Below are positions 46,215 through 54,438 of a stretch of 64,000 nucleotides of DNA, one piece after another. How positions within the stretch are numbered: the first letter of the stretch is position 1; each line of letters opens with the position of its first letter. A model generated the notes under the pieces. It made no database searches, was not told the origin of the DNA, and saw only the letters and a list, made by a program, of their open reading frames with translations. Source of the DNA: Methanobacterium veterum (GTDB lineage: Archaea > Methanobacteriota > Methanobacteria > Methanobacteriales > Methanobacteriaceae); contig NZ_JQJK01000017.1 of the NCBI RefSeq assembly GCF_000745485.1, forward strand, positions 35,616 to 99,615, given 5' to 3'. The position numbers and the translations under genes are program-made.

Positions 46215-46781
46215 ATGGAAAAAATGGTAGTCGAAAATGCAATGAAAATAATAAAAAAGCTAAAAGGAGTCCTTGACGTACAAGAGCTTTCAGAGGAAGA
46301 TAAAAAAGCTCTGCTTGAAATTGAATCCAACAGGAAAGGAGATATGATACCTGTAGTCAACACAGGACTGGAAGAATGTATGAAAAAAGATTTTTATTTA
46401 GCTGTGCTCAAAAATATGGAATTTAGGAGTCCTCCCATACCTACTGTACTTCTTGTAACTGATAAAGGCCGAATATTGGGAAAGGAGTTAATTTTGCCGC
46501 ATGAAAAGGAAAAATATCAAAATAGAAAAGATGCATATTTTCTAAGCCCTGAATTTGTTATTTTCAAACCCGATGAATCAACAAGAGGCATGCAAAAAGA
46601 AAAAGAGTTTTTTCTTCTACCACCAGTACCTTTTCCAGAATTAGAAGATATTGCAGGAATATTTGATGTGGTATCATGCAGCCCTTCAACTGAGGGTGAT
46701 TCATACCTCAAGGATAAATATGGATATCCTCAAGATCCCCACATCGCCACTATACTGGTTGGATTTTCTAGTAAAAGATAA
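46215..46781 (+). CDS. Hypothetical protein between mtaB and mtaA
   Basis: 188 aa, soluble, no signal peptide or membrane helix. Starts MEKMVVENAMKIIKKLKGVLDV and has a beta-rich middle (PPIPTVLLVTDKGRILGKELILP) and an acidic C-terminal region with DVVSCSPSTEGDSYLKDKYGYP. No family recognised. It is divergent from mtaB and convergent with mtaA (37 nt apart), so it could share the mtaB promoter region and have a role in methanol metabolism, but this is only position-based. SD is GGGG close to the ATG; a second ATG at 46224 is possible. Confidence 0.7.
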   Translation: MEKMVVENAMKIIKKLKGVLDVQELSEEDKKALLEIESNRKGDMIPVVNTGLEECMKKDFYLAVLKNMEFRSPPIPTVLLVTDKGRILGKELILPHEKEKYQNRKDAYFLSPEFVIFKPDESTRGMQKEKEFFLLPPVPFPELEDIAGIFDVVSCSPSTEGDSYLKDKYGYPQDPHIATILVGFSSKR

Positions 46782-46818
46782 GAAAAACTAAGAAAAAGGA
46801 AAAATAATCTTTTTTAAG

Positions 46819-47889
46819 TTAGATATTGGATACTGTAAATTCGTTACGTGCTTCAATCATGGCTTTGATGTTTTCAAGAGGAGTGCTTGGAGCTAAACCA
46901 CAACTTGGGGCTATTATATCTACTCCTGATTCTAAAACTTTTTTAACTTCTTCTTTAACCTGATCAGGTGAACCTCTAAAGAGTGTCTCGCTTGAAGAAA
47001 TATTGCCTATGATTTTTGGGACTTTATCTCCTCCTCCCATGCTCATAGTTCTTCCGCCGACCCGTATGGTTTTTCCTCCACCTTTAATTGCTTCTTTTGC
47101 CCTTGCTATGTCTACTTTTTCTTCAATGCTTAGCCCATCAAAGCCTGTGGCTGCCATGTCTTTTATAATTGGTTCTGTGGATCCACATATGTGAAGGACT
47201 TTACTTGTGTTTATCTGCATGGATAAGTCTTCTAATCTTGGTTTAACGATAGTTTTAAACTGTAAAGGGTCAATAAGTTCGGGGGCGGACGTTGGATCAG
47301 CTACACAGATTATATCTGGGCCTGCATCAGCAATAGCGTTTGCATACTCAATAGATATATCAAGTGCTTCATCTAAAGCTGATTCAACTTCATTTTGCCG
47401 GGTTCTCATGTACCTTACAAGTTTTTCGACACCTAGCAGATGTCCTGTGAGGGTGAAAGGACCGGTAATTCCAACGATAATTGGAAGTGTATCTCCATAT
47501 TTGTCCTTTAATTTCTTAATTGCGTCTAGTACAACTGGAATCCGCCCTTTACTGAGAAAATCATCAGGCATACTTATATCGCTGCTGCTTTCAAATGGGC
47601 TTTCCACAACCTGGGGAGTTCTATCTTTGTTACCAAGGTCCACTTTACAGCCCATGGCTTCAGCTTCAATTGTAAGACAGAACGGAATTCTTGCGCATTC
47701 CAATCCTGCAAGTTCGTAGAGAGAACTTCCGAGTGCTGCCATTTTTTCCGCGTCACTGTGCGCTTCTGGCCAAAATGCGTCTGTTTTTTCCATAGCTTCA
47801 GTTATGCCAAGTTGGGTAACACTGACTACTGGTGTAACATCGGTTTCTTCATCTCTAAGTACTGCAAGTACATTTTCTTTTAGATTCAT
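46819..47889 (-). CDS. mtaA: Methylcobamide:coenzyme M methyltransferase MtaA
   Basis: Transfers the methyl group from MtaC to coenzyme M. 356 aa from ATG 47889; the open frame extends 39 codons upstream but those codons are Asn/Phe-rich noise and GTGAG before 47889 is the only ribosome site. Uroporphyrinogen decarboxylase-like TIM barrel with zinc motif LHICGSTEPI (His-x-Cys) and IIAPSCGLAPSTPLENIKAM (Cys), plus ICVADPTSAPELI. With mtaB, mtaC and ramA it completes the methanol:CoM pathway. Transcribed separately from mtaB because of the opposing gene between. Confidence 0.94.
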   Translation of the reverse strand: MNLKENVLAVLRDEETDVTPVVSVTQLGITEAMEKTDAFWPEAHSDAEKMAALGSSLYELAGLECARIPFCLTIEAEAMGCKVDLGNKDRTPQVVESPFESSSDISMPDDFLSKGRIPVVLDAIKKLKDKYGDTLPIIVGITGPFTLTGHLLGVEKLVRYMRTRQNEVESALDEALDISIEYANAIADAGPDIICVADPTSAPELIDPLQFKTIVKPRLEDLSMQINTSKVLHICGSTEPIIKDMAATGFDGLSIEEKVDIARAKEAIKGGGKTIRVGGRTMSMGGGDKVPKIIGNISSSETLFRGSPDQVKEEVKKVLESGVDIIAPSCGLAPSTPLENIKAMIEARNEFTVSNI

Positions 47890-48215
47890 AAAACTCACTG
47901 TACTTAATATGTTATTTAAATTGTTTAAATTTTTGGTGTCAATTTTACATAAAAGCTGGAAAAACATCTGTTGAAACATTCTAAATGTAAAATTCAGGAT
48001 ATTCATGTAGTTAAAAATGATTTATTTGAAATTAATATTTTCATTTTTATTTTTCGGCTGATTAAGTTATTATTTGTTTCAACAATCTAATTTAATGAGT
48101 TGTTTTTATATTATGAATGGTTAAAACTATATATTACTAATTATAAATATATTAATAATATTTGCTGGCCCAATGAAATATTTTTAAAATATACAGCTAA
48201 ATGGAGGTAATTTAA

Positions 48216-48617
48216 ATGAAAAAATATTTAGCATTGCTGATATCTCTCTTAACATTAAGTCTTCTGGTTTCAGGAGCATCTGCAGCACAAAATCAGAACA
48301 CTGCAACACATCCTATAATAAAAACAGAATTAGTTAAGGTAAACAAAGAATTTAGGGTAATTTTGAAAAGTAACCCCACTACTGGATATTCATGGACTCC
48401 TAAATTCGATCCAAAGTATATACAGCTTGTAAATTCAAAATATGTGCCTTATAAAACTTCAAACAATGTCGTTGGATCTGGGGGAGTTCAGATATTTACT
48501 TTCAAAGCAATTAAAAAAGGATTTTCACGAATTACATTTGAATATCAGAGATCATGGGAAACTGTTCCTCCTATAAAAGTAGAAACTTATAACATATTCG
48601 CTTTTAGATGGATATAG
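48216..48617 (+). CDS. Secreted chagasin-family (I42) protease inhibitor
   Basis: 133 aa. Signal peptide at 1-23 (ALLISLLTLSLLVSGASA). The chagasin loops are present: NPTTGYSW (L4 loop), GSGGVQIFTF (L2 loop) and a third loop YQRSWE in place of the usual RPW. Chagasin domains inhibit papain-family cysteine proteases; the window also encodes a secreted cysteine peptidase (C39-like) about 4.5 kb away. SD ATGGAGGTAA before ATG 48216. Divergent from PAP2 to its right, no operon partner. Confidence 0.88.
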   Translation: MKKYLALLISLLTLSLLVSGASAAQNQNTATHPIIKTELVKVNKEFRVILKSNPTTGYSWTPKFDPKYIQLVNSKYVPYKTSNNVVGSGGVQIFTFKAIKKGFSRITFEYQRSWETVPPIKVETYNIFAFRWI

Positions 48618-48745
48618 TTTAGATGCTGTAGAAATGTAGAATGTATTAATTTAAAGTTTGTTGAAACATGTTAAATGAACTTCGGATTTGTGGCTGCAAA
48701 ACCTTTTGTATGCCGCAAAATACTTTGATACTTTTTTTGCGTCAT

Positions 48746-49363
48746 TTAATTAATTAAAAAATGTATCTGTAAAATTGTGAGTATAAAACCAAGCAGTGCT
48801 CCTGTTATGACCTGCCCTACAGTGTGTCTTTTGAGATAAACTCTACTCCACATTACTATGGGAAGTACAGCGGCAAATATGGCTCCAACAGGACCAAACG
48901 TATAAATTAACACGACTGTGGGTCCTGCAACTCCCATTGCATGGATGCTGATTTTCCAGTAAAGATTTATAAAAAACACGATGAGTGTGTTTAAAAAGTA
49001 GCTGAACATTAAAATAGTGGTCATAACTGGTGCGTTTAGAGTATATAAAACTGCAGTTCCTATAAAATAAGATAAAATCACTATGATAAGGGGATAATTT
49101 CGGTCTTTCCTTTCAGGTATATCCATGTCCATTTTCTGACCACGATGCCGTTTACCTTCGATCCATCTAAGTACAAATAATACGGGTAATATGCATGTAA
49201 AAATGGCACATAGGATTGTTATAACTATAAAATCATGGAAATTCAGAAAATAGTAGTTTATTATTGCAAATGCAGGAATTGAAATTATGGGGGCATATGC
49301 AACATATGAAATAAACACTGCAAACTGTTTTTTAAAGTCATCTTTGATAAAATGGCCGGTCAT
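48746..49363 (-). CDS. PAP2-like multi-spanning membrane protein
   Basis: About 205 aa from ATG 49363 (AGGT 7 nt upstream; ATG 49387 is also open). Six predicted transmembrane segments: YVAYAPIISIPAFAIINYYF, FIVITILCAIFTCILPVLF, YPLIIVILSYFIGTAV, MTTILMFSYFLNTLIVFF, GVAGPTVVLIYTF, and QVITGALLGFILTIL. Short motifs SIHAMGVAGP and WSRVYLKRHTVGQVITG match the catalytic SxxAGH / GxxxxRxxxxxHxxxD-like parts of PAP2 phosphatases loosely: the H of the first motif is replaced. Family assignment is moderate; an inactive or lipid-related relative. Intact paralogue of the pseudogene at 40418. Confidence 0.75.
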   Translation of the reverse strand: MTGHFIKDDFKKQFAVFISYVAYAPIISIPAFAIINYYFLNFHDFIVITILCAIFTCILPVLFVLRWIEGKRHRGQKMDMDIPERKDRNYPLIIVILSYFIGTAVLYTLNAPVMTTILMFSYFLNTLIVFFINLYWKISIHAMGVAGPTVVLIYTFGPVGAIFAAVLPIVMWSRVYLKRHTVGQVITGALLGFILTILQIHFLIN

Positions 49364-49514
49364 AAAATTACCTAATGATACAAACATTGAATGTAGTGAA
49401 TATTTAAATTTTTGTGATAATAAGATTTAGATATATTTAGTTTTTAGATTATTAACTGTTTCTACTTACTACAGTTAGGTAATATGTCATGAATCGGAGG
49501 TATGTGTCAAAGAG

Positions 49515-50675
49515 TTAGATTCTCAAAAACTCATCTGGAGCAAGACTAGTAGCTAACATTACCATGTTTATATCTTTATGATCGGTCCAGCTGCTGTATT
49601 TTCTGTTTTCATTAATTATCCAGAATTGATCTATACTTTCACCAGCGGGTTTATATCTTAAGAGAGATTCAACCCCCTGCTGCAGGGAATTATTAAACAC
49701 GTCTGGATTCTCTTTGATTAATCCGTGCATCTTTTCAACACCTTTTAAACCAATTGATAGTCCAAGTTCGCGGAAAGCAAGGCGGTATCCTGCAGGAAGA
49801 TCTAAGGAGTTACCCGCCACAAAAGATCCAAGACAAGGTAATGAGGAGTCTATAATTGTTTTAAGCAGATCGATGTAAGAAAAACCGTTTGTTATCAATT
49901 GTGCAGTTCTTGCTGCATCGGATAATAGGCCGCCGATGCCTAAAGAATCATTTGTAACCATACTTTGGCCCCTGCAAATATGGGCCATATCATTTATCTC
50001 GGCACTGAGATCGAATTCAGACAGCTGTTTGAAATTTCTGGCCGCCGCCTGCAGCTCACTGTAGGTTATGAAACCGTCGAGTGGGTCATGCTGTCCCATG
50101 GCAAAAACAAGAGGATAGGTAAGGTCAATGCTCATTTTCCAGTGCATTTGCTTTTGGTGGTTTGAAGATGGGGCATAGGTAAAACTGGCATGAGCAGCTT
50201 GTGCTAGCTCAATTGCCCATCGCAAATAGCTTGGGTTTCCAGAAACTTGACTAACTCGGTTTAAAGCGTGCATCCACTTTGTCAGGTAATGGTAGTACTG
50301 TCCATCTTGGTCCCATTCTATGCTCTCATCGAACCGTTCATTATGTTTGCGCTCAGGCAGCGGCTTTCCAATCCTGAGGCCTCCTTTTGTGGGATGTAGT
50401 TCCCCTTCACCCTCGTCAAAGCCGCTGATCCATCCTGAGCGGGGATCGTCCGCACGATGTTTGCCTAATGTATGGTGCACCTGGTTAACTAACTGAAATG
50501 CGAGATTTAAATAAGTTTTATCATCCGTCTGGCGGAAAAGTTCAAGGAAATTACAGACTGCAAATGCATCTGTCCATAAATAACGTCTAGGATTTGGCCT
50601 AACTGGTTCAAGGCCAGTTGAACTTGCAAAATCAAGCATAATTTCTTTAACTGAATCAAGATCCGTTTTTTGCAT
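49515..50675 (-). CDS. Hypothetical alpha/alpha-toroid protein
   Basis: 386 aa from ATG 50675, with GGTGA 5 nt upstream. Repeated helical pairs with FLELFRQTDDKTYLNLAFQLVNQVH, YHYLTKWMHALNRVSQVSGNPSYLRWAIELAQAAH, RTAQLITNGFSYIDLLKT suggest an alpha/alpha six-barrel, as in glycoside hydrolases of the GH88/GH105/AGE type. Conserved-looking aromatic and acidic residues include YLWTDAFAV, RSGWISGFDEGEGE, ESIEWDQDGQYYHYL. Enzyme class and substrate cannot be fixed; base composition is somewhat GC-richer than its neighbours, which suggests possible transfer from bacteria. Confidence 0.75.
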   Translation of the reverse strand: MQKTDLDSVKEIMLDFASSTGLEPVRPNPRRYLWTDAFAVCNFLELFRQTDDKTYLNLAFQLVNQVHHTLGKHRADDPRSGWISGFDEGEGELHPTKGGLRIGKPLPERKHNERFDESIEWDQDGQYYHYLTKWMHALNRVSQVSGNPSYLRWAIELAQAAHASFTYAPSSNHQKQMHWKMSIDLTYPLVFAMGQHDPLDGFITYSELQAAARNFKQLSEFDLSAEINDMAHICRGQSMVTNDSLGIGGLLSDAARTAQLITNGFSYIDLLKTIIDSSLPCLGSFVAGNSLDLPAGYRLAFRELGLSIGLKGVEKMHGLIKENPDVFNNSLQQGVESLLRYKPAGESIDQFWIINENRKYSSWTDHKDINMVMLATSLAPDEFLRI

Positions 50676-50896
50676 ATTTTTCACCAAAATTTTATCATAC
50701 CTATTTATCAATTTTGGCATACTTATAATTTGCCGTGCTTTAAATGAGTTATTTTTATTTTATGGGATTTATTAGGCAGTATTTTTTATTTATATTGTAT
50801 AAAAATAGATTTTTTTTAATTTTTGGTTATAAATTGATATTTAAAACAGGTAGGTGGAAGAAAAAATAATTTTTGTAAAATAAGTGTTTTAATGTG

Positions 50897-51604
50897 TTAT
50901 TCTGGGTATAAATTTCTTAGGGCATCTTTAAATGGCGATGGCCATAGACCACTTCTATCGTCCATTTCTTTAAGTGTTAGCCATTCTTTTGTCCATGTAA
51001 GCTCATTAAAATCATTCCATGTATTCTTACTTTTTCCTGTTACAAGATCAACATAAACATATTCAGTTATTTTATGGTCTACATCGTTATAGTAATATAC
51101 AGGTACTTTCCAGATTTTTTTGCCATCTATAGTTACTTTACTAGGTTTCCCAACTCTAGCATTCTCTGACAGGCATTCGGAATGAATATCAGCAATATAC
51201 TGTGCTTTCAGTTCATTCAGTGACCTCCATGTATTTGCAGGTTGGTTCAGGTCTCCATTTTGTTTGCTCATCAATGTTTTTGCATTAACAGTAACAATCA
51301 TTGAATCATCCATTTTAACTATCCAGTACTTTCCATCGATGGTTAGAGAAGTATTAAATGTATGGCAAGTGTAAAAACCGCCTACTCCGCAGCATAATCT
51401 TGCTATTGATATGGCGGTTGCTTCAGGAGTTGAGTTGTCAAAAGAAAGGTATTCATCACTATCTGAATTATTATTGCCTGTGATTGAATTTGAGGCATCT
51501 ATTGAAGTGTCTGTAATAGTTGAAAAGATTATAAATGCTGCAATAGCTAAAACAAGGGTAACACTTATTAAACCACATGCAATCAGTAAATTTTTTCTAA
51601 TCAT
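50897..51604 (-). CDS. Membrane-anchored PepSY-like protein (paralogue 1)
   Basis: 235 aa. One N-terminal helix (about residues 6-30: LLIACGLISVTLVLAIAAFIIF), then an extracytoplasmic Ser/Asn-rich linker and a domain with KYWIVKMDDSMIVTVNAKTLMS, IWKVPVYYYNDVDHKITEYVYVDLVTGKSKNTW that resembles PepSY-type beta-alpha-beta-beta. Ends DALRNLYPE. It has a tandem paralogue 11 nt upstream on the same strand. PepSY domains often inhibit or regulate proteases, and a secreted C39 peptidase lies two genes upstream; the link is positional only. Confidence 0.75.
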   Translation of the reverse strand: MIRKNLLIACGLISVTLVLAIAAFIIFSTITDTSIDASNSITGNNNSDSDEYLSFDNSTPEATAISIARLCCGVGGFYTCHTFNTSLTIDGKYWIVKMDDSMIVTVNAKTLMSKQNGDLNQPANTWRSLNELKAQYIADIHSECLSENARVGKPSKVTIDGKKIWKVPVYYYNDVDHKITEYVYVDLVTGKSKNTWNDFNELTWTKEWLTLKEMDDRSGLWPSPFKDALRNLYPE

Positions 51605-51615
51605 GATATAACTCT

Positions 51616-52428
51616 TTATTCCAGGTATAAATCTCTTAAAGCATCTCTAAAAGGTGATGGCCACCAACCACTCTTCTCATCTACCTCTTTAAGTGTTAAC
51701 CAGCCGTCTGTTCCAGGGTCATCGTTAAAAATGTAACAATAAATGTCATAAAAAATGTCGCTGTATAATTTTTTACTTTTTCCTGTTGCAAGATCAACAT
51801 AAACATATCCAACTAATTGATCATCATAGCCTCCTTGCCAGCTACTAACGATAGTATATATTGGTACTTTCCAGATGTTTTTACCATTTAAAGTTATTTT
51901 ATGAGATTCCCCAACTGTTTCGTCACCAGTACTTTGAATATCTGCAGTATATTGTGCTTTCAGTGCATCCAATGACTGCCATGTATTCACAGGCGGGTTT
52001 AAATCTCCATTTTGTTTGCTCATCAATGTTTTTGCATCAACAGTAACAACCATTAAATCATCCATTTTAACTATCCAGTACTTTTTATCAGGAGTTAAAG
52101 AAGTATTAAATGTATGGGATGTATAAAAACCACTTAATCCTTGATATAACCTTGCTATAGATATAGCAATTAATTTGGAAGTTGAATTATCAAATGTGGT
52201 GTAATCTTTGGAAAAGTCCTCTGGAAAAGTTTCATTTGTTGAAGATTCATTTACTGAATTCAATCCATCTGTTATATTTTTAGCCGATGAATTTAAATCA
52301 TGTAAATTTCCAGCAGATATTGAATCATCGGCACTGGTTGAATTAGGGAATATAATTGGTCCTATACCTATTAAAACAATTATAATACCTGTTAAAATGC
52401 CGACAATTAGTAAATTTTTCTTTTCCAT
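51616..52428 (-). CDS. Membrane-anchored PepSY-like protein (paralogue 2)
   Basis: 270 aa with the same plan as the next gene downstream: N-terminal helix (IVGILTGIIIVLIGIGPIIF), a longer Ser/Asn/Thr linker, and a domain with KYWIVKMDDLMVVTVDAKTLMS and LVGYVYVDLATGKSKKLYSD. C-terminus WWPSPFRDALRDLYLE matches the paralogue. Probable operon with it (11-nt gap) and possibly with the peptidase genes upstream (110-nt gap). Ribosome site AGGAAG. Function unknown. Confidence 0.75.
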   Translation of the reverse strand: MEKKNLLIVGILTGIIIVLIGIGPIIFPNSTSADDSISAGNLHDLNSSAKNITDGLNSVNESSTNETFPEDFSKDYTTFDNSTSKLIAISIARLYQGLSGFYTSHTFNTSLTPDKKYWIVKMDDLMVVTVDAKTLMSKQNGDLNPPVNTWQSLDALKAQYTADIQSTGDETVGESHKITLNGKNIWKVPIYTIVSSWQGGYDDQLVGYVYVDLATGKSKKLYSDIFYDIYCYIFNDDPGTDGWLTLKEVDEKSGWWPSPFRDALRDLYLE

Positions 52429-52538
52429 GATTAAACTTCCTTTATTTGTTATAAGTAAACTTTAAGATGAAAATATTATTCTAAAAAATTAAAAAAATAT
52501 GAGAATTGTCTTTTGATTTTTATAAGCTTGAAATTAGG

Positions 52539-52886
52539 TCAATATGTAACTATTAGATGGATTTGTGATGAGTTGGCGATTAGCAGAGCTGCAGTTATTA
52601 GGAAGAAGAATGCATCATCAATCCTTAAATTTTTGTGGTATAAGTTGGAAAGGAAAATAGCTACTAAACCAAGGAACACTCCAAGACCCAGTATAGCAAA
52701 TATTTCCATTTTGAGATCATATCCTATGGACAAAAGGATTATACCTGCCATAGCAACATTTCCTATGGAATTCCAAGGCTTATTATTCCTGTAAGCCGTC
52801 CATAATCCATATGCTAAACAACATAATAAAAGGCCAATAATTAACCATAGGCCTAAATGTACAATATCTATAATGATCACCCCCAT
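52539..52886 (-). CDS. Small four-helix membrane protein downstream of C39 peptidase
   Basis: 115 aa with about four transmembrane helices (VHLGLWLIIGLLLCCLAYGLW; IGNVAMAGIILLSIGYDL; FAILGLGVFLGLVAIFL; FFFLITAALLIANSS). Its start lies 10 nt inside the end of the C39 gene, so the two are translationally coupled. A small membrane protein coupled to a bacteriocin-like precursor would often be an immunity or accessory protein; that role is an inference from position only. No family recognised. Confidence 0.7.
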   Translation of the reverse strand: MGVIIIDIVHLGLWLIIGLLLCCLAYGLWTAYRNNKPWNSIGNVAMAGIILLSIGYDLKMEIFAILGLGVFLGLVAIFLSNLYHKNLRIDDAFFFLITAALLIANSSQIHLIVTY

Positions 52887-53686
52887 TGTGCTTCATAGAC
52901 AGTAACAACACCAGCAAATATAAGGCCGGGATTACCAGTAGCTATACCTGCACCTATACCTGCACATCCAAGTATTTTCAAACCCGTACGAGGCCAGTCA
53001 ATAGTATATCTCATCCCTTTGATTTTTTGCATTTCTTCATTACTCAATATTGTACCACTAGCAAGTTGTTTATCGTTTGAATTATTTGTTATAACTAATG
53101 CGTCTCCACTGTAGGCTGCTTTAAAATTGGCCATAGTCATGTTAATGTTTCCAATGCTCGGATCTGCAAGATAAACTGTTTCATTGGTTATATTTGTTAT
53201 AACACTGTAGTGTCCTTCTCCGATGGTTAAATACACTATATTACCTGATTGAAGCTTATCAACCGATAAACTCATTCCATATGCAAATAAACCTTCACTT
53301 TGTGCTGCTTGAGCAAGTCCATACATTGTTGTTCCAGTTCCATCTGTTCCAGCAAGAGTTGCAAGTTGATCTTGTGTAATGTTAATATCAAAGTAATTTT
53401 GCACAACTGTAGCAAGTGCTGCAGGCCCACAATTATGATCTGTATTTGCCATTATGATTCCAGTGGTGTTTTTCTGAGATATGTTATCATTCAAATTTTT
53501 TGTGGATGTATGGAATGATTTATTGGTATTATTAACTACAATTGTATCATTAGGTGTATCGTTTATACTTGCTTGAATGTTGTTTACAGAGCTTCCTGTA
53601 CAGTTGGCAGCAGATACTGCCCCTGTAAACATAATTGCCATGGTAAATAGGCTTATAAAAACTAAAATTTTTGTTAAATTATTCAT
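52877..53686 (-). CDS. Secreted C39-type cysteine peptidase with double-glycine-like leader and core at its C-terminus
   Basis: 269 aa. Signal peptide 1-26; Asn/Thr-rich linker; C39 peptidase domain about 78-200 with C86 in HNCGPAAL, H159 in GEGHYSVI and D175 in YLADPSIG, a complete catalytic set. Residues 213-224, ILSNEEMQKIKG, match the leader pattern LSxEELxxIxGG recognised by C39 peptidases, and residues 225-269 are a 45-residue tail with the Gly/Ala-rich segment GCAGIGAGIATGNPGLIF, like pore-forming class II bacteriocins. Archaeal C39-like domains are common but are normally not fused to their own leader. Self-cleavage releasing a peptide is an inference. Start MNNLTK at 53686. Confidence 0.8.
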   Translation of the reverse strand: MNNLTKILVFISLFTMAIMFTGAVSAANCTGSSVNNIQASINDTPNDTIVVNNTNKSFHTSTKNLNDNISQKNTTGIIMANTDHNCGPAALATVVQNYFDINITQDQLATLAGTDGTGTTMYGLAQAAQSEGLFAYGMSLSVDKLQSGNIVYLTIGEGHYSVITNITNETVYLADPSIGNINMTMANFKAAYSGDALVITNNSNDKQLASGTILSNEEMQKIKGMRYTIDWPRTGLKILGCAGIGAGIATGNPGLIFAGVVTVYEAQWG

Positions 53687-53766
53687 ACTTCACCTCTTAT
53701 TAATGTAATTAGTTACTTACATAAAATGGAAAGTAGGTATTAATTAACATTTTCCCTTGTAAAAAT

Positions 53767-53812
53767 ATTTTACCATTGTTTAGCGACATTGAAGACTTAA
53801 TACTGGTAAAAT
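53767..53812. promoter_or_regulatory. Inverted repeat upstream of C39 gene
   Basis: ATTTTACCA (53767-53775) and TGGTAAAAT (53804-53812) are perfect 9-bp inverted copies 28 nt apart, about 80-125 nt before the C39 start. Possible operator pair; no regulator gene is adjacent. Confidence 0.4.
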
Positions 53813-53902
53813 TTAGTAATTAAATCCAACAATCAAAAATTTCAAAAAATAAAGGATTAAACAAAAGTAGCGGTTTATATTTAAAAAGATAAATAATAAA
53901 GT

Positions 53903-54343
53903 TCAATCCCAAACACAAAGCCTGAAAATATAACCATCACAGCTTTTAACACCAACTGCAACATCACCTGCTTCTTCCATGTCTGCATTGGCCGCAATTG
54001 TAATATTAAGCTGAGCTTCTGTGAGGTTGTATTTAGTGCTGTTAAGTGTCTGGTTTAAATAGATGCCTGCTACCTGTCCTGCTTCTTTGATCCCGCTTTG
54101 GTCATTATTATGGGTAGACAGTATATTGGCAATATTTTGAAGGACTGAAGGCTCTTCAGACCATTTTTTGTAAGCTGACATGGTTTCTAAGATATCTTGA
54201 GCGTTATGAGAGAGGCGAATCTGTGAAGATAGTGGAGTTTCATTTATACTGGCCACTGCAGCTAGTGCAATAAAAACAATTACTAGAGCAAGTACTGCGT
54301 CTAGAGTAAACACGAATCCATTATCGTCCATAAAATCATCCAT
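53903..54343 (-). CDS. Pilin-like membrane-anchored protein
   Basis: 146 aa. Short charged leader (MDDFMDDNG) then an N-terminal hydrophobic helix FVFTLDAVLALVIVFIALAAVA, a layout common to archaeal type IV pilin-like and DUF-type surface proteins, followed by a secreted helical/beta domain with two Cys (SCDGYIFRLCVWD). It lies 95 nt after the AIR-synthase-like gene on the same strand. A clear class III signal-peptide cleavage site is not visible. Function: probably surface structure. Confidence 0.65.
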   Translation of the reverse strand: MDDFMDDNGFVFTLDAVLALVIVFIALAAVASINETPLSSQIRLSHNAQDILETMSAYKKWSEEPSVLQNIANILSTHNNDQSGIKEAGQVAGIYLNQTLNSTKYNLTEAQLNITIAANADMEEAGDVAVGVKSCDGYIFRLCVWD

Positions 54344-54438
54344 TTTCAGTCAGTTACATGTCCTAATCTGTCAATGGATTATTTATGTGGTTCTATTCTC
54401 CAATTATTGAATTATAAAATAAGAGAACTGTAAAGAAT

